From Pelagibacteraceae bacterium AG-333-C14 (GTDB lineage Bacteria > Pseudomonadota > Alphaproteobacteria > Pelagibacterales > AG-422-B15): a stretch of DNA of 64,000 nucleotides. The DNA is taken from assembly GCA_003282485.1 (NCBI GenBank), contig QBZD01000003.1:1-64000 (forward strand). The letters are read 5' to 3'. The first letter of the stretch is position 1, and every line of letters begins with the position of its first letter. Under the pieces are notes generated by a model. That model was not told the origin of the DNA. It did not search any database and saw only the letters and a list, made by a program, of their open reading frames with translations. Positions 8,952-17,292 of the stretch are shown here, one piece after another. A program made the position numbers and the translations under genes.

Positions 8952-10556
8952 TTACTCATTTGTTTTCAACCTTGTTCTCTGAATAATTATAACAGAAAAT
9001 ATTGGGACCAAAAGAGTGAGAAGTGTTACAACAATTAGTAAAATGCCCAATTCAGAGTAATCTGCAACTGAAAGAATTTCATTTGTAATCTTGTCTTTTA
9101 CTTCCCTTGTGACCTCATAAATCTGGTTAAGGTATTTTGTAAACAATGAACTTGCGGATAGAGCAAGATTAGTAAAAGAGGCAAATACTGCGAAAAATGT
9201 CGCTTTAAGATGAGCGGGCGCATTTCTCGCAATCCAAGCAAGCAGTGGTATCATCGATACTTGCCCCAAAGGCGATTCAAGCGCAGTATTAAAAATAGCT
9301 ATGAAACGCGCATCAACTACATCATTTGTTAAGGAAGCTGTCCACTGATGAAATCCATAATACATACCAACGCTTGGTAAAAATAAAACTGCACCAGCAA
9401 TAGATAAAATAACAATTATTTTTGCAATCGAGTTATTTACCATAAACGGCCTTAAAACAATTATTCCCAGTAATGTTAGAAATGAAGCAAGAAAAGAAAG
9501 AACTGAAAAAAATTTTTCATCAAAACCTAAATTATCTATTTCAAACCAAGTCAAACCTGCACCAGGACCTGGCATTGCTCTAAAAATAAATATTATTATT
9601 GCAGTTCCTAAAATAGTTAGTCGCATTGATTCAGGTAACTCTCGCATTAACTTAGCCATCAAAAAGAAAATAATGCTTACTGATCCTACAAACACGATCT
9701 CTTGAGCATAAGGAAGATTAAAGCCACCTACAGTAAGAGTAAATATTACAAAAATTAGTGAGCCACCAAGTATCCACCAATCAACTTTTGTTTCCTCATT
9801 CTCTATCTTCTCTTCAACACCAGCATTTGATAATTTATTTCTTCTTTTGTTTTTAAGGTAAATTGAGAGAAATACACCTAGTACTGAAATTAAAGGGATG
9901 ATCAATGCAAAGAGATAAATATTTGCATATAGCATTATTTTTTCTTGCTCTGTTTCAGCTTCAACGCTACTAAAAATGATTATATTAATTAAAGAAACAA
10001 CAACAGTACCTCCAATGATTGCAAACCTTCCCAAAGTTTGCATTGTGGTATGCATATTTTTTATTAACTCAGGTGAATAAAGTTTGCCTTCTTCATCTAA
10101 ACTTGGAACAGCTTCAACAGTCATTGCATCAGCTACGACGTCTTGCACAACATATCCAATTGGTGCTAGCAATACACTGATCACATACCAGGTTTCAATA
10201 TTAAGGAATTGTGACATAAACCCTGTGTGGCCAATTAGCCCATACATAATGCCTAGGCTTATGGCGAGTAATGAAGCTCCTATATATACAAGATAATTTT
10301 TTCGCTCCCAAATCAAATCAACTAAATGACCTATTGGCATTTTTAAGGCCCACGGAATTCCAGCCCAAAAACCAAGGCCTGCAAGAAATGCAGCAGATAA
10401 GTTGAGATAGTCTTTGACAAAAAAAGTTCCAACTATTCCTGTTAGTCCAGCAACACCAGCAGCTAAGTAAATCATGAGTGGTGGCAAGTAACTTAGCTTA
10501 AACTGCCTTCCTAGGTCTATAAATGTGCTTTCGATGAAATGATATAACTTACTCAT
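8952..10556 (-). CDS. MFS-type transporter (folate/biopterin-transporter-like)
   Basis: 534 aa multi-TM protein; LPPLMIYLAAGVAGLTGIVGTFFVKDYLNLSAAFLAGLGFWAGIPWALKMPIGHLVD. Confidence 0.75.
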   Translation of the reverse strand: MSKLYHFIESTFIDLGRQFKLSYLPPLMIYLAAGVAGLTGIVGTFFVKDYLNLSAAFLAGLGFWAGIPWALKMPIGHLVDLIWERKNYLVYIGASLLAISLGIMYGLIGHTGFMSQFLNIETWYVISVLLAPIGYVVQDVVADAMTVEAVPSLDEEGKLYSPELIKNMHTTMQTLGRFAIIGGTVVVSLINIIIFSSVEAETEQEKIMLYANIYLFALIIPLISVLGVFLSIYLKNKRRNKLSNAGVEEKIENEETKVDWWILGGSLIFVIFTLTVGGFNLPYAQEIVFVGSVSIIFFLMAKLMRELPESMRLTILGTAIIIFIFRAMPGPGAGLTWFEIDNLGFDEKFFSVLSFLASFLTLLGIIVLRPFMVNNSIAKIIVILSIAGAVLFLPSVGMYYGFHQWTASLTNDVVDARFIAIFNTALESPLGQVSMIPLLAWIARNAPAHLKATFFAVFASFTNLALSASSLFTKYLNQIYEVTREVKDKITNEILSVADYSELGILLIVVTLLTLLVPIFSVIIIQRTRLKTNE

Positions 10557-10572
10557 GCACGAATTATATATT

Positions 10573-11133
10573 TTAAATTTGTTCTAACAACTGACTGTTA
10601 TTATTTTTTGGACTATTTATTTGTTTAGATATCTCATAAAAGTTAACTTGATCATCTTTTTTTCTTTCTATTTGATGCTTGCCCGATATCCATTCACCTA
10701 TCTGTTTTTCTTCTAACAACAATGGCTGACGATGATGAACTTGAGCAATATGTTGAGATGATTGACAAGTTACCACCGCGCATCCACTTGTTAAATTGTA
10801 AATTCCAGCAAAATAAATGAGTTCAGTCTTTATAGAATGAAAAAAAGGTTTTTTTTCGTTTTTTAATCTTTGCCATTCAATCCATCCATTTGCGACAAAA
10901 ACACATCGCATGGAACCTTTAAAAGACGGCTTCTCAAGCAACGTTTCGTGGCGGCAATTAATAAGTTTCATGTCCTCTTTCCATTTTGGAGAATAAGACC
11001 ACTTAATCATTTCAGGATTTGGTTTGAGTACTAGAACATCTTGTGATGGCGCAATATTAAATGATGCTGATACTTTAGTTTTAAATTTTTCTCTAACTGC
11101 TCCTGTATCTGAAAGTACGTAACGCCCACACAT
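10573..11133 (-). CDS. SOS response-associated peptidase (SRAP/YedK/HMCES family)
   Basis: MCGRYVLS N-terminus with catalytic Cys2; NCRHETLLEKPSFKGSMRCVFVANGWIEW; HHRQPLLL. Confidence 0.92.
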   Translation of the reverse strand: MCGRYVLSDTGAVREKFKTKVSASFNIAPSQDVLVLKPNPEMIKWSYSPKWKEDMKLINCRHETLLEKPSFKGSMRCVFVANGWIEWQRLKNEKKPFFHSIKTELIYFAGIYNLTSGCAVVTCQSSQHIAQVHHRQPLLLEEKQIGEWISGKHQIERKKDDQVNFYEISKQINSPKNNNSQLLEQI

Positions 11134-11675
11134 CAGACTAGTAAATCATTAATTAATTTTAATCTGTCTTGAGATTTCTTGCTTGAAGGAATAATTTCTA
11201 AAATTCGCCTATAAATTACTGCGGCACCTACGAGGTCATCTTGCATTAGGTAAATTTCGGCTAAACCGTCAAGTGCGCCAAAATGACGAGGCTCTAGATT
11301 TAACGTCTTTTCAATATCTGATATAGATTTGTTTAATTCACCTTTTAAAAAATAAACAGTAGCTCTTTTGTTCCACCCTTCAGCAAACTCTGGGCTTTGC
11401 TTGACAACTTTTGTGAATAATTCGATTGCATTATCTAGTTCTCCAACATCCATGGATTTATTGGCTTCATCAAATATAATTTGAGTTTCTTGGTTATCGG
11501 CTATAGACCATATATCCCAAATATTAAACAGAAGCTTACTAGCTTCCATATTATTTGTGCTTAAAAATAATTTATTAAAAAGTTCAATTAAGCGTTCATC
11601 TTTTTGATCCGCCTGAGCAAAATTAGAAAAAAGAATTATAAGGATAATTAACCTTTTCAATTTAAATCTCTCCAA
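11133..11675 (-). CDS. TPR-repeat protein with signal peptide
   Basis: ELDNAIELFTKVVKQSPEFAEGWNKRATVYFLKGELNKSISDIEKTLNLEP. Confidence 0.85.
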   Translation of the reverse strand: MERFKLKRLIILIILFSNFAQADQKDERLIELFNKLFLSTNNMEASKLLFNIWDIWSIADNQETQIIFDEANKSMDVGELDNAIELFTKVVKQSPEFAEGWNKRATVYFLKGELNKSISDIEKTLNLEPRHFGALDGLAEIYLMQDDLVGAAVIYRRILEIIPSSKKSQDRLKLINDLLV

Positions 11676-12973
11676 TATTTTTGGTATTTTTTACTGTTGG
11701 CGGAATCTTCTCTAAAATGATCAAATAAAGCTTTTGTAAGACTGAGTTTATTATTTACTTCTTCACCATTAGCCATTTTTAAAATTTGTCGATAGCACCA
11801 ATATACTTGAGCTGCTTTATTGTTAGACCTCATCAATGCAATCGGACTGTTTAGGCCGAATATCCAAGGTCCAAATTGAAGAATATTTTCATAAAGTGCA
11901 GCTGATTTTCTTTCACCACTTATCAATTCATTAACGATTTCAGGTTCGGAACATAAAGGTCTTCCAAGACCTATAACATCACAGGCCCCACTATTGAGTG
12001 CACTATTCATTCCATCGGCAGTGCGAAAACCTCCAGTTACAGCAAGAGGAATTGAGAGAAACTTCTTGATTTCCTCTGCATATTTCAAAAAATAAGCCTC
12101 TCGAACAAATGTGCTTCTTTGAGGTTTTATTGTTTTCATTTTTTTTAGGTTGAAAGAATCAATCTCTAAAGCTGCAAAATTTTCATATGTTCCGCCAGAA
12201 ATCTCAAGCAAGTCCAATGAAGTTGAATTTAGTAGTTTCGCAACTTCAATACTTTCTTCATGAGTAAAACCACCTTTTTGAAAATCTGATGAGTTTAATT
12301 TTATAGATATAGGGTAGTTATTTCCAACTTTTGCCCTTATCCCATCAATAATACACATCAACAATCTTGATCTATTTTCAATGCTGCCACCCCATTGATC
12401 AGTTCTATTATTAATATTTGGAGACAAAAATTCTGATAACAAATATCCATGCGCTGAGTGTAGTTGTACTCCAGTAAAACCAGTCTGTTTTGCAATTTCA
12501 GCAGCATTAATAAATCGATCAATGATATCTAGAATCTGAGAATGTGAGAGTTCCTCAGGAACTCCAAATTTCAAAACTCCACCTAACGTTGGCATAGGTT
12601 TAACTGAGGGAGCTACAGATTTTTTATTTATAGAATATGGGGTTTGACGCCCAGCATGACTTAGTTGCATCCATAATTGAGTATTATTTTGAGTCCCTGC
12701 TTTAGACCAATCTGCTAAAGATGCTAAACTTTCGTTACTTTGGTTACCCTCAATAATGACATTTCCAGCCCTTTCAATATAACGATGATCTACCTGTACA
12801 TTCCCAGTAATACAAATGCCTGTTCCACCTTTAGCCCATCTATCGTAGAGGTTGGCATGCTTCTTATTGGCGACTGCATCACTGTTAGCGAGGCCCTCAG
12901 TCATCGCTGATTTTAGAAACCTATTCTTTATCTCAACTCCACAAGGAAGCTCTAAATTCTCATTTATTTTCAT
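11657..12973 (-). CDS. NADH:flavin oxidoreductase (old yellow enzyme family)
   Basis: GVQLHSAHGYLLSEFLSPNINNRTDQWGGSIENRSRLL; CDVIGLGRPLCSEP. Confidence 0.92.
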   Translation of the reverse strand: MKINENLELPCGVEIKNRFLKSAMTEGLANSDAVANKKHANLYDRWAKGGTGICITGNVQVDHRYIERAGNVIIEGNQSNESLASLADWSKAGTQNNTQLWMQLSHAGRQTPYSINKKSVAPSVKPMPTLGGVLKFGVPEELSHSQILDIIDRFINAAEIAKQTGFTGVQLHSAHGYLLSEFLSPNINNRTDQWGGSIENRSRLLMCIIDGIRAKVGNNYPISIKLNSSDFQKGGFTHEESIEVAKLLNSTSLDLLEISGGTYENFAALEIDSFNLKKMKTIKPQRSTFVREAYFLKYAEEIKKFLSIPLAVTGGFRTADGMNSALNSGACDVIGLGRPLCSEPEIVNELISGERKSAALYENILQFGPWIFGLNSPIALMRSNNKAAQVYWCYRQILKMANGEEVNNKLSLTKALFDHFREDSANSKKYQKYWRDLN

Positions 12974-13141
12974 TTTTTTATCTTAGTAAATATAGAGTAA
13001 AAACAAATGACTTATAGAGTTTTATAGAAAAATGTTCTTTTAAACCCAGCCACGATGACAATATTTTTCAAACAACCCAGACTTAGTTGGATAAGTTACA
13101 TCCAATGCTGAGCTTGTTTGAGTATCGATTTATGATCCTTA

Positions 13142-13804
13142 TTACTTTGAAGGATCGGGCACCTTACGTAAATAAGGTTTTACAGTTTCCCACCCATCAG
13201 GATATATTTTTTCTGCATCCTCATTTTTAACTGCAGGAAGTATTACAACATCTTCTCCTTTTTGCCAATTAGCTGGAGTTGCAACTTTATGATTAGCTGT
13301 AAGTTGCATAGAATCAATTGCTCGTAATATTTCATGAAAATTCCTGCCAGTAGCCATCGGATATGTAAGATATAAACCAATTCTTTTATCTGGTCTTACA
13401 ACAAATATTGTACGAACAGTTTCATTGTCTACAGCAGTTCTACCCATTGATGATGTACCAGCATCACCTTCGAGCATATTAAAAAGTTTTGCAACTTTTA
13501 AATCTTCATCGGCAATGATTGGATAGGTTGGCCTGATACCTGAAACATCTTTAATATCGTCTAACCATTTTACATGATCTTCAACTCCATCAACACTCAG
13601 TCCAATTACTTTTACATTTCGTTTATCGAATTCATCTTTCATTCCAGCCAATACACCTAGTTCTGTCGTACAAACGGGTGTGAAATCCTTAGGGTGTGAA
13701 AACAACACCCCCCAACTATCTCCTAGCCATTCATGAAAAGATATGTCCCCTTCTGAAGTCTTAGCTTCAAAATCTGGACACATACTATTAATTTTTAAAG
13801 TCAT
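13142..13804 (-). CDS. 1-Cys-type peroxiredoxin (Prx6-like)
   Basis: WGVLFSHPKDFTPVCTTELG; GRNFHEILRAIDSMQLTANHKVATPANWQKGEDVVI. Confidence 0.93.
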   Translation of the reverse strand: MTLKINSMCPDFEAKTSEGDISFHEWLGDSWGVLFSHPKDFTPVCTTELGVLAGMKDEFDKRNVKVIGLSVDGVEDHVKWLDDIKDVSGIRPTYPIIADEDLKVAKLFNMLEGDAGTSSMGRTAVDNETVRTIFVVRPDKRIGLYLTYPMATGRNFHEILRAIDSMQLTANHKVATPANWQKGEDVVILPAVKNEDAEKIYPDGWETVKPYLRKVPDPSK

Positions 13805-13883
13805 TTAATTCCCCTTTATTAATTTAGAATTATTATAAACAAGATTGCTTTCTGTTCAATTTTTTATAAGATGTTGATTCAAA

Positions 13884-14576
13884 ATGATTTTTAAACAACT
13901 TTTTGACGAGAAATCATCTACTTACACGTATATCGTTGCAAGCGGTAAGGGTCGTGAAGCCTTAATAATTGATCCAGTAATAGAACATACATCAATTTAT
14001 ACTAATTTGCTAAATGACTTTGATTTAAGGTTGGTAAAAGTTATCGACACTCATATACACGCTGATCATATTTCTGCTATGGCAGAATTAAAAGAGAGAA
14101 CAAATTGTGAAACAGTTATGGGAGAGCACACGAAATCTGAAGTAGTTAGCTTGAAGGTAAAGGACAATGAAAAGATAAATATAGACGGAATTGTTTTACA
14201 AGCTCTTTATACTCCGGGACACACAGATGATTCATATTGTTTTACTATGAAAGATCGAATTTTCACTGGTGATACACTTTTGATTAATGGAACAGGAAGA
14301 ACCGATTTCCAAAATGGTAATTCCAAAGATGCTTATCATTCACTTTTCAAACGTTTATTGATACTTCCTGAAGAGACTTTAGTTTATCCAGCACATGACT
14401 ATAAAGGTAATAAGCACTCATCTATTGGCAATGAGAAGAAAAACAACCCGCGTCTTCAGGTAAACAGTGCTGAAGAGTATGCTGAGATAATGGATAATTT
14501 AAATTTGGCTAATCCTCAAATGATGGATATTGCCGTTCCTGCAAACTTAAATGGGCTGAAGTTGAGAAAAATTTAA
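13884..14576 (+). CDS. MBL-fold hydrolase, persulfide dioxygenase (ETHE1)-like
   Basis: DTHIHADHISAMAEL; LYTPGHTDDSYCF; GDTLLINGTGRTDFQNG; YPAHDYKG. Confidence 0.88.
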   Translation: MIFKQLFDEKSSTYTYIVASGKGREALIIDPVIEHTSIYTNLLNDFDLRLVKVIDTHIHADHISAMAELKERTNCETVMGEHTKSEVVSLKVKDNEKINIDGIVLQALYTPGHTDDSYCFTMKDRIFTGDTLLINGTGRTDFQNGNSKDAYHSLFKRLLILPEETLVYPAHDYKGNKHSSIGNEKKNNPRLQVNSAEEYAEIMDNLNLANPQMMDIAVPANLNGLKLRKI

Positions 14577-14590
14577 TACTTTAAATTAAA

Positions 14591-15577
14591 TTAGTTATTT
14601 TTTATAAAAACTTCAATATCATTTGCTAGCTGTTCAGGAATTTCCATGGGTGGCATATGTCCTACATTAGGATATGAAATTAATTCTACATTTGGAATTT
14701 GTTCTACAAAATGATCAATAAATTTTATATCAACAAGATTATCTTCTTCGCCATGAAGAATTAGTGATGGGACATTTATTTTTCTCAAATCTAATGGATT
14801 AGCGATGAAATTTGTTTCAAGATCTTCGGCAAGCATGCCAATAGCAACCCTGGTTCCTTCCATCAAAATTATATCATGAAATTGATCCACAAGTTCTTCT
14901 GTCACTATAGATTGATCATACACAGTCTGCGAGACTCCTTCTTTAACTAAAATTCTAGGTGTTAAAAATTCTAACAATCTAATAAATAATTTTGACTCAA
15001 TCAGCTCGAATGCTAAGGGAGGGGCATTAATCAATTGAAAATCGTTGAATTCTTGCTCATTAGCAAAAAATGCAGATCCAACAATAATTAATCCATTCAA
15101 TTGATCTATATTTCTTAATGCATACCTCCAAGCAATCATACCTCCCATGGAATGGCCAACTAAATAGAATTTATCAATTTCTAATATCTCAACGACCTCC
15201 TCTATCACTCTTTCATATGCCTCTTGATTATATAGATCTGAATTTACTGCTCCTGTTAAGCCATGAGCTGGAAGATCTAGAGAAATTATTCTGTATTCAT
15301 TACTTAAAAAGGGCACTAACGCCTCATAATTAAATAGTGATCCGTTAAATCCATGAACCATTACTAAGATCTTACCTTCTTTATTACCTTCATCTCTAAA
15401 ATGTATTTTAGAGCCATCAGCTAATTCAAGAAATTCAGATGCTCCAATGGCATGTTTTGAGATAATTTCACTTTTTGGAATATCAAAATAAAAAGAATTA
15501 TATAATCCAAATATCAATAAGATAAAAAAAATTATAGAAGTGATTTTGATCGTCTTAATAATATTTTTATATCTCAT
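14591..15577 (-). CDS. Alpha/beta hydrolase
   Basis: MVHGFNGSLFNYEALVPFL; LVGHSMGGMIAWRYAL; start likely at 15577 (MRYKN...) to limit overlap with the upstream gene. Confidence 0.88.
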   Translation of the reverse strand: MRYKNIIKTIKITSIIFFILLIFGLYNSFYFDIPKSEIISKHAIGASEFLELADGSKIHFRDEGNKEGKILVMVHGFNGSLFNYEALVPFLSNEYRIISLDLPAHGLTGAVNSDLYNQEAYERVIEEVVEILEIDKFYLVGHSMGGMIAWRYALRNIDQLNGLIIVGSAFFANEQEFNDFQLINAPPLAFELIESKLFIRLLEFLTPRILVKEGVSQTVYDQSIVTEELVDQFHDIILMEGTRVAIGMLAEDLETNFIANPLDLRKINVPSLILHGEEDNLVDIKFIDHFVEQIPNVELISYPNVGHMPPMEIPEQLANDIEVFIKNN

Positions 15578-16415
15578 AAGCTGCGATTGTTGTTCGATGT
15601 AAAAGTCTCTCTTGACCTTCATAGCCTCCTGTGGCCCTGTGCAAAACACTTCTGTTATCCCACATAATTAACATATCTTTTTTCCATTGGTGCTTATAAA
15701 TAAACTCTTCCTGACACTGCCAAGCACTTAATTCCATTAGTAGTTTCATCGCATCTTGGCTATTCATGCCATCAATACCAATGATGTAACCTATTGTACC
15801 ATAAATCCCCTCACGTTTTGTCTCAGGATGCTTCTTTATTATAGGATGTAATTGTTTTGAAAATGCTTCATCAGATGCACGTATATCCATACTTCGTCCC
15901 ATTTCTTTATCTTTGTCTCCATATCCTCCTCCTGGCGAATAAGGAACCAAAGCTGAATGAATTGCATTTTTACCCTCAAGTTTTTTTCTAAGCGAGGATG
16001 GTATTTTTTCTAATGCCATGTGTTGATTGGCAAATAAAGTATCGCCACCTTTAGTTGGAATAATTTTTCCATAAAGGCAGGTACCTGCTGGAGGGTTTTC
16101 TTGAAAACTCCAATCTGTATGCCAATTGTCCGCAAAAATTGGAACCTTCTCATCCGCTTCTCTTTTAACAGCAATAATATTTTTTCTACCTGGAATTGGC
16201 GCTATGAAAGGATCATTTCCAAATGAACCAAAGCAAAGAGTAAAGCGTTCAAGAGCATCATCATCTAAAGATTGATTTGGAAAGCTCAGCACGTGGTGCT
16301 CAAGCCACAAATCTCTTATATCTGAGATCTGACTCTCCAGGAGCTCTCTTGTCAAATCAATTCCTGAGATTTCAGCGCCACAAGCTTGATCAGAAATAGC
16401 CACATTAAAACTCAT
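15567..16415 (-). CDS. TauD/TfdA family Fe(II)/2-oxoglutarate dioxygenase
   Basis: NWHTDWSFQENPPAGTCLYG (HxD) and MLIMWDNRSVLHRATGGYEGQERLLHRTTI. Confidence 0.92.
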   Translation of the reverse strand: MSFNVAISDQACGAEISGIDLTRELLESQISDIRDLWLEHHVLSFPNQSLDDDALERFTLCFGSFGNDPFIAPIPGRKNIIAVKREADEKVPIFADNWHTDWSFQENPPAGTCLYGKIIPTKGGDTLFANQHMALEKIPSSLRKKLEGKNAIHSALVPYSPGGGYGDKDKEMGRSMDIRASDEAFSKQLHPIIKKHPETKREGIYGTIGYIIGIDGMNSQDAMKLLMELSAWQCQEEFIYKHQWKKDMLIMWDNRSVLHRATGGYEGQERLLHRTTIAAYEI

Positions 16416-16461
16416 AATTAATTAGGCTATTCAATAATCTTCATTTTGTAAATGTAGAGAT

Positions 16462-16510
16462 TTTGGTGGGCCCACTAGGACTCGAACCTAGGACAACTCC
16501 GTTATGAGCG
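16462..16510 (-). repeat. 49-bp direct repeat: duplicated 3' part of tRNA(CAT), putative att site
   Basis: tttggtgggcccactaggactcgaacctaggacaactccgttatgagcg identical to 17166-17214; lacks the 5' half of the tRNA. Confidence 0.92.
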
Positions 16511-16615
16511 TGGCGTATGAACAACTATCAAATGTTTCCCACTAATTCTACGCCCTGTCTTTCTGCCTTTCTTATGGGAGATTATAGCATTCACTGAACA
16601 CTAAGTGAATCAAAA

Positions 16616-16632
16616 TCCCGCACAGATCCCGC
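16616..16632. repeat. 17-bp direct repeat TCCCGCACAGATCCCGC (copy 1)
   Basis: Identical to 17093-17109, both inside the segment bracketed by the tRNA repeats. Confidence 0.85.
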
Positions 16633-16705
16633 TCTGTATAGGGAATGTTTTTAGATTAAAGATCTTAATTATAAATGATAATACTTTGGAACATATAGTC
16701 CGTAA

Positions 16706-17032
16706 TCACATAATTTTTCCAGCACATTCGATTATAACATTAGTTACTTCTTCATTCTCAAAAAGTAAATCTAGCATGGCCTCTTCGTCATCGCCAACAC
16801 GCTCAACATCCAGCCCAAGTCTCATTGCTTCTTCTAAAGATAGTATTTGTGAAAGACCGTTTACGTAACAACCACAATACTCATAATGAATGCCAAGCGG
16901 TAGCTCTTCTAATGTTTCTTCCATGCATCCATTAAAAATCTCATCAAGAAAAATCTTACTAGAGATTTCAGTGTGCGCATTTTGTGGCAGGAAAAATAAG
17001 TATAAAATAGATACAATATGTATAATTTTCAT
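16706..17032 (-). CDS. Small secreted protein of unknown function (108 aa)
   Basis: Signal peptide MKIIHIVSILYLFFLPQNAHTEI followed by FNGCMEETLEELPLGIHYEYCGCYVNGLS...IIECAGKIM; only substantial ORF between the tRNA repeats. Confidence 0.65.
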   Translation of the reverse strand: MKIIHIVSILYLFFLPQNAHTEISSKIFLDEIFNGCMEETLEELPLGIHYEYCGCYVNGLSQILSLEEAMRLGLDVERVGDDEEAMLDLLFENEEVTNVIIECAGKIM

Positions 17033-17092
17033 TTGAAAATCTTATATCAGCTCTTCAAAAAAACAATCTGTAAATATATTTTATACATTTAG

Positions 17093-17109
17093 TCCCGCAC
17101 AGATCCCGC
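17093..17109. repeat. 17-bp direct repeat TCCCGCACAGATCCCGC (copy 2; part of 11-bp tandem TCCCGCACAGA/TCCCGCACAGC)
   Basis: Identical to 16616-16632. Confidence 0.85.
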
Positions 17110-17167
17110 ACAGCTTGATTTCGAAAGGTAGAAATGGGAATTATGACTCGTAAGTCATTGATTTATT

Positions 17168-17244
17168 TGGTGGGCCCACTAGGACTCGAACCTAGGACAA
17201 CTCCGTTATGAGCGGAGGGCTCTAACCAACTGAGCTATGGGCCC
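17168..17244 (-). tRNA. tRNA with anticodon CAT (probably Ile2/k2C-type rather than Met)
   Basis: GGGCCCATAGCTCAGTTGGTTAGAGCCCTCCGCTCATAACGGAGTTGTCCTAGGTTCGAGTCCTAGTGGGCCCACCA folds as a cloverleaf; loop CTCATAA; CCA encoded. Confidence 0.93.
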
Positions 17245-17292
17245 CTTTTGATTTGTTATATACAAAAATAAACTTAATTACAGTTTAATAAA

